The translations under genes were made by a program, and so were the position numbers. From NCBI RefSeq assembly GCF_947507565.1, contig NC_089175.1, positions 4,453,733 to 4,517,732 of the forward strand: a DNA stretch of 64,000 nt, read 5' to 3'. Origin of the DNA: Oscarella lobularis. Its lineage: Eukaryota > Porifera > Homoscleromorpha > Homosclerophorida > Oscarellidae. The notes under the pieces are model-generated. The model was not told where the DNA came from. It ran no database searches and was given only the letters and a program-made list of their open reading frames with translations. Shown piece after piece: positions 42,128-53,683 of the stretch (the first letter of the stretch is position 1; every line of letters starts with the position of its first letter).

Positions 42128-42591
42128 ATGAAAGAAAAAGAGAAGGTGGAGGCGGAAGAGAATTTAGAAGATCACGAATTCTTTGCAGACTGCGCAAGGA
42201 GGGTAATGACGATGGCGGGCAACGACGGCGACGAACAGAAGGTTGACGAGCAAGAGGATCGAAGAGCACGAATTCTTCGCGACCGAAGTTGAAGATAGTG
42301 TCGAGAAGCGCGAAGAAATCACGTCAAAGAAAGAGGAGGAGGACGACAAAAGCAAGCCGGATATCTCGAAGAAGGTCGATTTTCCAGCTTCCGGCGGTCC
42401 TGTCTAAGTAAACACATCCTTTTGTCTTGTTTTAGACGCGAAGAAATTGCCGAAACGGTCAACTGGCGACGTCCGGTTAGAAGGTGGGCGTGGGATTCCC
42501 TTTCGTCGTCACCTTCATCGACGTCGTCGCTACATGTACGATTCATTCGCATTTCGCAACGCCGACGACGGGAGCGGCACGCAAAAGTAAA
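42128..42591 (+). other. Possible charged coding exons, low support
   Basis: An acidic/lysine-rich frame starts at 42128 (MKEKEKVEAEENLEDHEFF) and a second, in another frame, runs about 42268-42403 (EEHEFFATEVEDSVEKREE). The pair looks like an internal duplication of a CACGAATTCTT segment. A TTTTAG acceptor near 42434 leads into an Arg-rich stretch. Frames do not join cleanly; a small gene or a decayed exon cluster are both possible. Confidence 0.3.
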
Positions 42592-43120
42592 GGGACGCGC
42601 GTTGTCGGAGGAAAAGGTAAATATGATGACCATGAGAGGTCCGGCATGGGTGTGAATGAGTCCATTTCCCAATCGCTGTCTCAGCGTGGGAAGAATGCTT
42701 GATTGATTCATTCATTCATCGTCCTCGCGTGAATTGATTTTTGCGATGTACAGTAAAAAGCTGGTAAAAAATAGTTGTGTTTATCTGGGTAGATAGGCTC
42801 TTACGTTGAAAAGCTGTATGATACTGTTCTCTCTAATGCATTGATGTCATTACTTGCCTTGTTGGGCCTTTCTCAGCTCCTTGTCTTTTGTTTGTTGATG
42901 TATTTTTGATAACGTCACCAAATATACTGTGTATTAGAAGACATGAATCCAGTCCTGTCTTCTTTTTTAGGCAGAACAGAAGTGAAGGTGCTGACGAGGA
43001 AGAAGAGAAGAGAGAAGAGAGAAGAGAGAAGAGAAGAGGACAGCGTTTGCATGTATTGCATGAAAGTAGAAATACTAGTAGTGTGCAGCTTTTGATCTCC
43101 AGGGTATGGAGACAAAAGAG
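42592..43120. other. Intergenic, low complexity; no gene
   Basis: Contains a GAGAA purine tract at 43003-43037 and otherwise no recognisable feature. Confidence 0.45.
43003..43037. repeat. Purine microsatellite (AGAGA/AGAAG)
   Basis: GAAGAGAAGAGAGAAGAGAG-type run with no pyrimidine for over 30 bases; long purine tracts can form triplex DNA. Confidence 0.85.
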
Positions 43121-43166
43121 AACTCGCGCGCGTGGATGCAGGGTCTGCATTACACGCGCGCGAGTT
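43121..43166. repeat. GC-rich hairpin, nested inverted repeat
   Basis: Arms AACTCGCGCGCGTG (43121-43134) and CACGCGCGCGAGTT (43153-43166) pair perfectly, and inside them ATGCA (43136-43140) pairs with TGCAT (43146-43150). The CG alternation could also adopt Z-DNA. Confidence 0.9.
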
Positions 43167-43317
43167 TTAAAGCTGGGCCATGGCGCGCGTGAGCATCTGC
43201 ACGAGAAAAGTAGGAGACACCATGTTCAAAATTTTATTGACAATATAAATGAAAAAACAGTCTTCCCATTCGTCTTTCCGCGCTGCCGCTTCACCTGCCG
43301 TTGTCAGCAGGTGAAGC

Positions 43318-43402
43318 AGTGTAAGACTGAGACTGCAGTCCCCACAGCAGGACTAAGACTGTAGTCCCCACAGTTAGACTGAGACTGCAGTCCCCACAGC
43401 TA
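43318..43402. repeat. Three tandem copies of a 28-31-bp unit
   Basis: Core AGACTGAGACTGCAGTCCCCACAG at about 43324, 43350 (AAGACTGTAG variant) and 43377. CTGCAG within each unit is palindromic. No function evident. Confidence 0.85.
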
Positions 43403-44028
43403 TGTGTGCCTGCTGCCATCTCACACAAAGTGAGACGCATGCAGGCACATTTTGTCGTTGTAGGCGTCGTTCTCCTATAGAGACTACCAACAAGAATAGT
43501 AGCCTCTGGTGAAGATGCACGCCATGAAAATGGGCAGTTTTTCTTCTCGGGGCCGCACAACCACTTCAGCGATTGATGTAGGCCTGCCCAGGAGACGTCG
43601 GCCTTTTAGACGTTATGGCCTCATACCAAAAGGAGGCGTACAGGCAGTTTATAGAGCTGCAACTTATAATTAAGTTGCAAGCCCCGCGGCCCCGCAACTG
43701 GGCCGACCCGTCTTGCCGAGGACGTTGGGACCACGGTCTACCTCTTCGTCTGCTTCTTCTTCAAACAAGAGAAGAAAATGAGTTGGAGCTCATGTAGTGC
43801 GATTGGAACGACAATTACCTTCACTGTGGGTATCTTCTCATTTCCGGTTACGTTCTTGACATCAATCTACAAAAATATTAGCCAAAATTATTTGACGTCA
43901 AATTGGCAACCAATCCCAACTGAAAAGAAGGAATCTGAGAAGTGAGCCAACTAGCCAAAAACCATGAGCTATAATTCACGGTTTTGCTATTGCGAAGGGC
44001 CAAATATCGTCCGACACTCAGGATTACC
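43403..44028. other. Downstream of the CRNKL1-like pseudogene; no gene recognised
   Basis: Short frames only. If the splicing-factor gene once had its full C-terminus here it is no longer recognisable. Confidence 0.4.
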
Positions 44029-45878
44029 TGCTCAAAGTCCGGCCGTAAGCCATACTTTTGCGTTCATACGGCGAATGTCACGATTTTGTACGTAAAAGGT
44101 TCGATTTTCCTACCGAGGCGACTGCACCAACCTGGCATTAGGATCGCAACCGTCTATTGTGCACAACTGTTTTAGGTCCAACCGCCCAAGTGGGGTTCTC
44201 AAGCAGGCAGGGACTCCTACCTTAATCCACGTCATACAATTGGCAGAGATTTATCATAGAGCTTTCGAAACCGGTCGAATTCGCGCAACTAAATATTTAT
44301 TCAATATTCGGAGCACACGAGACTCCAGTAGTTAACTACACACCTGAAGTTCCAACTCAATGTAGCCCTTGAATAGCTTCGGTTTAGGACAAACTCCCAA
44401 AGCCATGCCCTATAATATAAATCCGGTCGCTTAGAAAAATCGTCATATTTATACGAGAATTTTTCGCCCTTGAGGCAGATTTTTCTGTCTGATTTCAAAC
44501 TGAGCATACCAAAGCGGCAAACGTGAGCTATTTTGCAAAAGGACAGGCAATGGTGCGTCTAAGTGCGACTCCTGCTTGAAACCAAAGACTTACTGCTCGA
44601 TGAGGAATTAAATCAACGCACGCCTTGTAAACGAGGCTAGTCCGGTCAACATCCTAAGAAGAGAGAGAGAATCAGTACAGGCAAATACAGAATTTTTTGA
44701 AAAAAATTATTGCCTTTGCTTCGAGTTCTTCAAACAAAGCGTAATTGATCCACAGATAGATGTACGTACGACACAGCCGTTTTTCCTAAACTGGCTGGTA
44801 AAAAATCACACATATTCTTCTACGACGCAAGCGACCTGAGAGGGCGGAACGTTTGCAATGGCTCTTTCGTAGCTCTCCCGCGTGCTTTCGACGTTGCTCT
44901 CGGATTCCATTAGACGGAGATAATCGAACCAAGCGTCGTAGTTTTCGGGATTCGCTTTTACTTCCTTATGAAAAGACCCACCGTTTCTATATATATATTC
45001 TCCTCTAATAGTCGGTGTCACTGACTTCTTCGTATTGAAATCGTCTCTTGCTGAGTATGACTCCGTCGATGGATAACTTATCGCCAAACTTTTTCTCGTG
45101 AAAAGTATAGTTTTTGAAGAGTTCCTAATAGCTAAGGAGTGAAAAATAGTAATAGGAAACAGTGCTTCAGACCTGACCGCTGTCTTTAGGAATTCGATCC
45201 AAGGCGTACTTGTAAATAGCCCGGGCTCTTTCGTGCTGCAAAGTGAGAAAAAATATTAGACAGTTACAATCAGGTTTACTAAGTGAACCTCTTTTTTGTC
45301 GTTTTTCAAATTTAGCGAAGGCAACGTAGAGTCTCTCTTCCATGTTCTCGTCACCAAAAAAGTCGCACGCTCGTTCGTAGACATTGCGAGCGCCACCTGG
45401 GAAGCTCATTGCTACGATGTAATCCCCCTCTCTATATGCGTCCCACCAATAAAATTGTGCTTCTCCTCGAAATTGGCGTATCTTATCCTTGATTTCTGGG
45501 TGAACGAGAACGAGTAAGCAGATCGTCAAGAAAAATACAAGAAAGAGATAATGAATTCGTTTCGTTTTTTAAAATATTGGCAGTGGTTTAGGATATATCT
45601 TTCATAGACTGTTCTGGCACGTTCTACTTACTTGTATCTTAGCTCTAACTTGATATAGGAGTGCCAAGCCTAAGGAGAGAAAGATATGTCAAATGAAAGG
45701 CGAATAGAATTTTCAAGTGCCTGTTCATCGGGTTCCCACTGCATCCAACGTTCAAAGGCTTGCCGAGCGCCGGCCACATTGCCAAGCATCTCCTCCATGT
45801 AGGAAAACTTGTACCTAAAGGAAGCACTTATGAGCCACTGGCTAACGCTTTATACAACGCAAGGTACATGTAAACTGA

Positions 45879-46035
45879 GGCCCCTTTTGAAGAAACGCGT
45901 CGTTTGACCGTTAAAATGTCAAAAAAACGCGTCTCTTTCACGTAGCAAATTTTTAAAAATTTAAAAAGGTTACGACACTTGATACAAACCACACGGAAGA
46001 CGGTGCTATGGAGGTTTATCCGGTATCAGAGGTAT
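45879..46035 (-). repeat. Dispersed repeat, about 150 bp (inverted partner at 37363-37495)
   Basis: Reverse complement of the 37.4-kb copy with about 20% differences. It lies in the enlarged intron of the CRNKL1-like gene next to the retroelement end. Confidence 0.75.
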
Positions 46036-46211
46036 CTCACAGGCGCAGCGGAGCTATTGGACTAGGAAGGCCGGAGCCCTTGTCAAGTTAGTATATTATC
46101 GGTAAACATAAATGAAGGGGTGGGTTAGACAGAACGGGTAAGGGCAGACTATTACGACCAACGAAAATATAAAAGAGGGAAGGGGTATGTGTGAGACGAA
46201 GTTAGATGCAG

Positions 46212-46852
46212 TTAGTGAAGGTCACTGCCAAAGCACCGAATATCGGTGTTGGCGGGAAGTGACGAGGCGCGGGTCGCCGAGCATGGAAAGATGGCCTTGA
46301 TTTTGTTGAGAATGATGGTAGCATTGCCACGCTGGAGACCCACCGATAGACGTTTGCGCCAGTAATTGACGAATGCGGCGCGATCGTTGACAAAGTCGAT
46401 GGAAGGACGAACGGCGGCCTTGCGGAAGAAGTCCCGAGCAATGGGGCTCCAACGGCCGTACACCTCCATGACGAGAGGGTCAAAGAGGTAGCCGAGGGAA
46501 CCAGCCACTGCCCGGTACTTGTCGACCTTCTTTTGATCTTTTTGGGTCGCCGCAAAGCCGGAGACATTCGCCGCTTGAGATTGAACGTTCACCCCTAGGG
46601 GGTGCGTGATGCTGACGTCCAGAAGAATCTTTTTTCCTTGATCGAAGTTATAAACGCCAATGTCCGGTCTTTTCTTGTCGGAAAATTCGTTGGACTTCTC
46701 TAGCTCGCAGCGGAAGTTGACTGATCGCAGCATGCGGAACCAGATGTCTTGTACCATGTCATGACGACGAATCGCTCCGCCATCCTTAGGACATGTCATG
46801 ACATGGTACCCTCTGGCATCGCAGACGACTCCGCAGTTGCAAAGTTGGATTT
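46212..46852 (-). mobile_element. 3' end of a retroelement reverse-transcriptase ORF (zinc motif and endonuclease-like C-terminus)
   Basis: One open frame, 213 codons with no internal stop, bounded upstream by TGA. It begins with a Cys/His cluster (CNCGVVCD...GYHVMTCPKDGG...RRHD) and continues with RPDIGVYNFDQGKKILLDVSI, i.e. a PD...(LD)V pattern like PD-(D/E)XK nucleases, then AANVSG and a KYRAVAGSLGY...PLVMEVYG block. This order is typical of C-termini of some metazoan non-LTR or related retroelements. The polymerase domain is absent, so it is a 5'-truncated insertion in an intron of the CRNKL1-like gene. Confidence 0.72.
46751..46809. repeat. Inverted repeat at the zinc-motif region of the retroelement
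   Basis: GTACCATGTCATGA (46751-46764) and TCATGACATGGTAC (46796-46809), 14-bp perfect arms with a 31-base loop. Both arms are coding (YHVMT and RHDMVQ). Confidence 0.85.
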
Positions 46853-47560
46853 GTCAAGTGAGGAGAATGACCGGCCACCGGGCAGTGATCAAACCCTTGG
46901 GGAGAGTTTCCAACTCCCTTCTATCCTAGCCAAGAGCTCATGCTCCTGCTACTGATAGGTATATGGAAACGCTGGGTATATATATAACAACCCTGTCTGG
47001 GTCACTTCCACTGCAGCTGTTCACCACAAAAAGTGCGCTGATCGAACTAAAACCACTCTCAATCGGCCGCAAATACGTTTCTGACCATAACCGCGAATGA
47101 ATTTTGTCGCAAATCAATGTAGAAACGCGAAAAAACGAAAATAAAACGCGTGCCACGTACGCAAGACACGCCCTGTCACGCTATACATGACGTCAGTTGT
47201 AAGACGCATGACAAAATGGTCTATACGAGCAAGTAGAGGCGAAAAATCAGCCGCGAAGTAAATTGGAGATCTATTCTAAAGACATTCAGTCGCTATTTGG
47301 ACGCGAAAAGCGAGCGGATACGAAGAAACGGCAATGCGCTCGGTCAGCAAAATCTAGGTGATATATGGCGCCTCTATAAACAGGTATAGCGAAACGTGCG
47401 CTACGCCCATAGTTTAAATCAGTCTATGCTACGCCTAAACGAGGATCAGGACTGAGTACAGGCGCGCCGCGCGCCGGCACTCGTTGACTGAGTACTGGAG
47501 CACCGCGCGCGCGCTGGCTCTCGTCAAATTATCTGAGCGGGGGAGCTGCAATCCTTCAAA
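46853..47560. other. Remainder of the enlarged CRNKL1-like intron
   Basis: No supported gene. Contains GGCGCGCCGCGCGCC near 47461, a GC-rich palindrome-like stretch. Normal introns of this gene are 50-100 bp; this one reaches about 1.8 kb because of the insertions. Confidence 0.45.
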
Positions 47561-48619
47561 CGTTTCTCCGGGAATCTCAAAGACGTTTCGAACGCTACGT
47601 CTACTTACCAGAACTGGTTGACTCGCGGTAAGACGGTGACACATCGATCGAATATATTCCTCGCGTGGTTCATTTGCTTGTGCCATTCAACAAACACATA
47701 AATTATGACAACGCGCCAGTTTCGTTTCCCCTCCCACCTCATTTCCATTTCGGCGTATTTCAACCAAACGGGAAAGCAGCGCGAATCTTCATCGAGCGCC
47801 CGTTCGTATATGGATCTCGCTCTAGAAATGCGACGTAGTATGCTCGCTATAGAGAATTAATAAGAGAGACCTATGAAATTCGTTCTGGCTTTCCTCCCAT
47901 TTGGCGTATTTGATCCAATTCGTCATCTGCAGTCGATTCTTTCGAATGTTATCCTCGTAGCCCTAAAGGAGTACGTGTAACGTCTCAAAACCACGCCCTC
48001 GCGAACTGTACAGTGTACCTTTCTTTTTCGAAGTCGAAAATCCGCGAGCTCTTCCGGATCGGTTATTTTTTTGCATTGGAGCCTAGTTTTATCGGCTCTT
48101 TGCAAAGATCAGCGATCGCTTCGGATGCTCACCGGTTTGACGGCTTCGAGCTGGCGTTCCTTCGCTTCGCGAAGCTGTTCGGCCGTGGATTTGCACATCA
48201 GCGGGCAATTTGTTCTTCACCTGATAAACAGACACTTTCTAAGAATATTTTGGTGACTGCTAGACCTGCCTGGGCGACTTTAGGCATATGTACGCTACGG
48301 ACTTGCTTCGTAGGACGGCCATTTTGACACTCTCTACACGTGATGTGTTTACATGTATGTATCCAGGCGCGACGTCACGATGACGTTCCAATAGGCTAAC
48401 ATGTATTCCGAATAATTTTTAGAGCAGCTCCAAATGTGAATGTACAGCAGACGACACTAAAAACATCTACAGTACAATAATTTTTTTCTGTACCATCGTG
48501 TTATTATAGCTGTTGACCACTGACCTAAATCTGAGGAGGGTCATCCATGTCAGAAACCAATGAAGTAGATCCATAGCTCGTCTTTGAGTAAAAGGTCGTT
48601 CTAAGACCTTGGTTTTCCG

Positions 48620-50053
48620 TTACTGGTGGCTGAGACGACCTGACTCTTGTCGCGGGCGCCGCAAGCAGGTGGTGCTGCTGTGAGAGCTGTCCTGCTGCTC
48701 CTGGTGGTGGTGGTTTTGCTGGTTTCGCTGTTTCTGTTGCTGGTTTTGATGCTTCTGCTGCTGCTGCAACAGCAATGGCGTCGACGGCGACGGCGGCGAT
48801 GACGACAATGGCGACGGCGGCAGTGACGATGGTGGCGACTGCGATGGCGGTGGCAGTGAGGACGGCGGCGGCGACGGTGGTCGTGACGGCGGCATCTGTG
48901 CCGACGGCGTCTGTTCCGGAGTAGGACGCCTGCGAGATGCGGAATAACTGCTTAGTGGGCAATAGTTTGAAGGTACCTTTCTCTTACGGCGTGGGGCGTT
49001 TCACAACAGTATATGTAGCAAAGATAATAATGATCAGGATCGTAAAAGCTAAACTACTAACAACTCGAAGGCAGAGATTTTATCTAAACGTGAAAACGTA
49101 AAGAAAACAGTTTCCCGCACAGTCTCAGTGTAGGTCACCTTCGAGGTTTATTGTCATCACACTGATTTGTCCAGTATTGTTCGCTACACATGAGTAGTTA
49201 CCAAATAAATAACTTCCTGATTGAAACGTTGCCCTTCCGTCGCTTTCACTAAGAAGAGACATGTCGGGATTGTATAGGGAAACAAACGGAACCGGTTCGC
49301 CGGATGCCTCGCACACTACGTGAAGAACGCCATTCTCTACTTTTGAAGTAAAATAATCAATGTTGGCGTTTCCTATTATAAAAATCCAGGTAAAAGATAA
49401 AAACAATTGAGCAATTCAATTCACAGAGCGACGGCGAGTGTCGCAGATGACGTGCCTCTTCCCCCAACGCCATTATTTGCCGAACAGTTGCAGCTTCCAA
49501 CGTCTTGCTTCGAGAAGTTTGCTAATAAAAGGAAGACGCGCTCTCCTATTGAATCGTTGCTTTGGCCACCGCTACAGCTGACATTCACCCAGGGCACGGG
49601 AAAACCTCTCGCACGGCACTGAAGCGTTACGTCCTGGCCTTGAGGTATCCACATGTGCTTCTGATTGCAGTTCTCGTCACTATCATCATTTGAGAAGCAC
49701 GTAACTTTAGCACGATCTGTAATAAGTACAACCACTCACTAACTGATCGTTAGTAAAGGTGAGCATACCATGTACAAAGACGGTGTGTCGTTGATATGCC
49801 GTTTCTGCTGAATTCTCGGCAACGCAAAAGTATGTTCCATGATCACGCAGATGAGCCCACTGCTTTGTGTAATTGTGGCATAAGAGAGACGACGAGACAT
49901 GAAAGTCTTCGTCTACATAGTGATCATGGTGTTTTAAGTGCATGGTCGTTGAATTGTTCGAGCAAGAGTTTGCCATTAGACAGCAGTCGATCTCTAACGG
50001 TTTCCAACGCTCGGCTGTTATCGTTTCATTTTTGCCCGCAAAAAGGATTTTCC
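48620..50053 (-). CDS. Ig-domain receptor with TM and proline/glutamine-rich tail, 5' end not found
   Basis: Minus-strand exons: 49769-50053 (Ig with Cys pair, GTYFCVAENS), 49425-49716 (Ig, VTLQCRARGFPVPW, SCNCSANNG), 49139-49372 (Ig, LHVVCEASGEPVP, YSCVANN), 48988-49048 (TM, FTILIIIIFATYTVV, then KRP) and 48620-48950 (tail). Phases fit for 49139, 48988 and 48950; the join 49425-to-49372 is off by one, so that boundary is uncertain. The tail begins SYSASRRRPTPEQ and is packed with PPSP and PxxP motifs, then a Q/H-rich stretch (LLLQQQQKHQNQQQ), suiting SH3 or WW binding. No signal-peptide exon was found between 50054 and the satellite. Ectodomain shares the C-x-C-x-A-N-N style of the receptor at 8974, but the tail has no death domain. 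Confidence 0.68.
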
Positions 50054-50186
50054 CTGAAGTAAAGAAGACATAATACAAAGTTAAACAACTTCATTACCAG
50101 AGAGAACGGTTATCGATACACTTCTCCTAAGTCACCTGGCAAGTCTCTTGTAATTTCACTGTATTACTCTTGTAATTACAGTGTGA

Positions 50187-50210
50187 TTAATTAATTAATT
50201 AATTAATTAA
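50187..50210. repeat. (TTAA)6 microsatellite
   Basis: Six perfect TTAA units; a further TTAATTAA at 50253-50260. Confidence 0.95.
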
Positions 50211-50430
50211 GGGTGCGGTAATGGCAGCATGAAAAAAATTCTATCTTCCCTTAATTAATAAGCAGTCGGGCGCTGCCGTTGATCACGCAATTACTATGCG
50301 CGAGTGGCGTTCCATGAGCCTGATCCGTAAGCGCGGCTCGCGCGCAACAAGTTGAAGACACTTGCCTGTCAAAAGTGGGCGCCCCCTTTGATATAATAGC
50401 TGTGCTGTGCATTTTTTATAAAAGTGAAGG
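50211..50430. other. Border between genes and satellite
   Basis: Contains a short GC-rich patch (50325-50350) and no gene; the first satellite-like unit begins near 50431. Confidence 0.5.
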
Positions 50431-51150
50431 CCTAATTTTTAATTCTCAGGACCTAAATATTAAAATGAGGGCCTAATCTTTGATTCTTAGTGCCTAAATA
50501 TTAAATTGAGGGTATAATCTTTGACTATTAGTGACTAAATATTAAATTGAGGGCCTAATATTTGACTATTAGAACTTAAATACTAAATTGAGGGCCTAAT
50601 ATTTGATCCTTAGTGCCTAAATATTAAATTGAGGGCCTAATCTTTATTTATTAAGCCCTAAATATTAAATTCAAGGCCTAATTTCTAATTCTTAGGACCA
50701 AAATATTAAACTGAGGGCTTATTCTTTGATTTCTAGTGCCTAAATAATAAATCGAAGGCCTAATCTTTAATTCTCAGAGCCAAAATATTAAATTGAGGGC
50801 CTAATCTTCAATTATTAAAACCTAATTATTAAATTGAGGGCCTAATTTTTAATTCTTAGGACCTAAATATCAAATTGAGGTCCTAATCTTTGATTCTTAG
50901 TGCCTAAATATTAAATTGAGGGCCTAATCTTTGATTAATAGTTACTAAATATTAAATTGAGGGCCTAATCTTTGATTCTTAGTTGCTAAATACTAAATTG
51001 AGGGCCTAATCTTTGATCCTTAGAACCTAAATATTGAATTGAGGGCCTAATCTTTAAATCTCATTTCCTAAATATTAAATTGAGGACCTAATCTTTAGAT
51101 CTTAGGGCCTAAATGTTAAATTGAGGGCCTAATGTTTAATTCTCAGGGCC

Positions 51151-51375
51151 TACAAGGGACTGGCCAAATCTTCTCCCCTGTAATAAATCACAGAGAATTA
51201 CAAGGGACTAGCCGATTCTTCTCTCATGTAATAAACTACAGTAAATTACAAGGGACTGGCCAACTCGCTCTCCTGTAACAAATAACAGTAAAATTAAAAG
51301 AGATAAGCCGACTCTTCTGTCCTGTAATAAACTGCAGTAAATTACAAGGGACGAGCCAACTCGCTCTCTTGCAAT
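51151..51375. repeat. 48-bp satellite block 1 (about 4.5 units)
   Basis: Unit ACAAGGGACTGGCCAACTCT + TCTCCCCTGTAATAAATTAC + AGTTAATT. Each unit contains CTGTAAT-AA-ATTACAG, a near-perfect palindrome. Confidence 0.92.
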
Positions 51376-51904
51376 AATCAATTGGGAGCCTTATCTTTAA
51401 TTCTTAGGACCTAAATAGTAAATTGAGGGCCTAATCTTTAATTCATTGAGCCTAAATATTAAGTTGAGAGCCATATGTTTAATTCTTAGTGCTCAAGTAT
51501 TAAATTGAGGACTTTATCTCTAATTCTTAGGACATAAATATTAAATAGAGGAGCAAATTATTAATTCTTAAGACCTAAATATTAAATTGAGGGGCTAATC
51601 GTTGATTATCAGTTCCTAAATATTAAATTGAGGGCCTAATCTTTGATTCTTAGTTCCTAAATATTAAATTGAGGGCCTAATCTTTAATTCTTAGGCCTTA
51701 AATATTAAATTGAGGGCCTAATCTTTGACTCTTAGAACCTAAATATTAAATTGAGGGCCTAATCTTTATTTATTAAGCCCTAAATATTAAATTGAAGGCC
51801 TAATTTTTAATTCTAAGGACCTAAATATTAAATTGAGGGCCTAATCTTTAATTCTTAGGACCTAAATAATAAATTGAGGGCCTAATTTTTAATTCTCAGG
51901 GCCT

Positions 51905-52178
51905 ACAAGGGACTGACCAACTCTTCTCCGCTGTAATATATTACAGTTAATTACAAGGGACTAGCCGATTCTTCTCTCATTTAATAAATTACAGTAAATT
52001 ACAATGGACTGCCCAACTCTTCTCATCTGTAATAAATTACAGTAAATTACAATGGACTGGCCAACTCTTCTCACCTGTAATAAATTACAGTAAAATTACA
52101 AGGGACTAGCCGACTCTTCTGTCCTGTAATAAACTGCAGTAAATTACAAGGGACGAGCCAACTCGCTCTCTTGCAATA
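51905..52178. repeat. 48-bp satellite block 2 (about 5.5 units)
   Basis: Starts ACAAGGGACTGACCAACTCT with CGCTGTAATAT, a private variant repeated 802 bp later in block 3. Confidence 0.92.
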
Positions 52179-52706
52179 ATCAATTGGGAGCCTTATCTTT
52201 AATTCTTAGGACCTAAATAGTAAATTGAGGGCCTAATCTTTAATTCATTGAGCCTAAATATTAAGTTGAGAGCCATATGTTTAATTCTTAGTGCTCAAGT
52301 ATTAAATTGAGGACTTTATCTCTAATTCTTAGGACATAAATATTAAATAGAGGGGCAAATTATTAATTCTTAAGACCAAAATATTAAATTGAGGGGCTAA
52401 TCGTTGATTATCAGTTCCTAAATATTAAATTGAGGGCCTAATCTTTGATTCTTAGTTCCTAAATATTAAATTGAGGGCCTAATCTTTAATTCTTAGGCCT
52501 TAAATATTAAATTGAGGGCCTAATCTTTGACTCTTAGAACCTAAATATTAAATTGAGGGCCTAATCTTTATTTATTAAGCCCTAAATATTAAATTGAAGG
52601 CCTAATTTTTAATTCTAAGGACCTAAATATTAAATTGAGGGCCTAATCTTTAATTCTTAGGACCTAAATAATAAATTGAGGGCCTAATTTTTAATTCTCA
52701 GGGCCT

Positions 52707-53163
52707 ACAAGGGACTGACCAACTCTTCTCCGCTGTAATATATTACAGTTAATTACAAGGGACTAGCCGATTCTTCTCTCATTTAATAAATTACAGTAAA
52801 TTACAATGGACTGCCCAACTCTTCTCATCTGTAATAAATTACAGTAAATTACAATGGACTGGCCAACTCTTCTCTTCTGTAATAAATTACAGTAAATTAC
52901 AATGGACTGGCCAACTCTTCTCACCTGTAATAAATTACAGTAAAATTACAAAGGACTAGCCGACTCTTCTGTCCTGTAATAAATTACAGTGAAATACAAG
53001 GCACTAGCCGTCTGTCCTGTAATAAATTACAGTAAATTACAAGGGACTGGCCAACTCGCTCTCTTGTAACAAATAACAGTAAAAGAGATAAGCCGACTCT
53101 TCTGTCCTGTAATAATCTACAGTAAATTACAAGGGACGGGCCAAATCGCTCTCCTGCAATAAT
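52707..53163. repeat. 48-bp satellite block 3 (about 9.5 units)
   Basis: Same start variant as block 2, longer by several units, the longest block in the window. Confidence 0.92.
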
Positions 53164-53280
53164 CAAATTGAGAGCTTTATCTTTAATTCTTAGGACCTAA
53201 ATAGTAAATTGAGGGCCTAATCTTTAATTCTTAAGACCTAAATATTAAATTGAGGGCCTAATTTTTAATTCTCAGGGCCT

Positions 53281-53683
53281 ACAAGGGACTGGCACACTCT
53301 TCTCCCCTGTAATAAATTACAGTTAAGTACAAGGGACTAGCCGATTCTTCTCTCATGTAATAAATTACACTGGACTGGCCAACTCTTCTCTTCTGTAATA
53401 AATTACGGTAAATTACAATGGACTGGCCAACTCTTCTCACCTGTAATAAATTACAGTAAAATTACAAGGGACTAGCCGACTCTTCTGTCCTGTAATAAAT
53501 TACAGTGAATTACAAGGGACTAGCCGTCTGTCCTGTAATAAATTACAAGAGACTGGCCAACTCGCTCTCCTGTAACAAATAACAGTAAAATTAAAAGAGA
53601 TAAGCCGACTCTTCTGTCCTGTAATAAACTACAGTAAATTACAAGGGACGGGCCAACTCGCTCTCCTGCAATAATCAAATTGA
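53281..53683. repeat. 48-bp satellite block 4 (about 8 units)
   Basis: Starts ACAAGGGACTGGCACACTCT and contains a shortened unit (ATTACACTGGACTGG) that is also found in block 7. Confidence 0.92.

Larger units (their letters stand above)
44029..48287 (-). pseudogene. CRNKL1: Crooked-neck/CRNKL1 (HAT-repeat splicing factor) gene, decayed
   Basis: Minus-strand exons match the spliceosomal HAT-repeat protein Crooked neck (Clf1/Syf3), part of the Prp19-linked complex. Clear ones: 48270-48287 (MPKVAQ), 48133-48220, one ending at 48019 (KITDPEELADFRLRKRK), one about 47860-47956 (WIKYAKWEES), one about 47730-47830 (WLKYAEMEM), 47570-47650 (NHARNIFDR...VNQFW), 45730-45814 ([19 protein letters not shown]), 45600-45669, 45173-45235 (ARAIYKYALDRI), 45026-45124 (KRRFQYEE), 44836-44964 (NYDAWFDYLRL), 44714-44785 (YIYLWINYALFEELEAK), 44594-44653 and shorter ones to 44029. 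Breaks: an extra C in exon 2 (88 nt), an extra A near 48072, TAA in place of a Glu codon after RYK near 45629, shifts near 45490, 44494 and 44236, and three introns that would need GC donors. The last third of the family protein is missing. Confidence 0.8.

Noticed and set aside
43615-43797. 60-codon plus-strand frame downstream of the CRNKL1-like gene
   Set aside because: No recognised domain, no splice context, and composition does not stand out.
48525-48962. Ala/Val-rich minus-strand frame over the triplet-repeat tail exon
   Set aside because: Splice phase from the TM exon (48988) leads into the Pro/Ser frame. The Ala/Val run is the same triplets read one base off. cDNA could overturn this.
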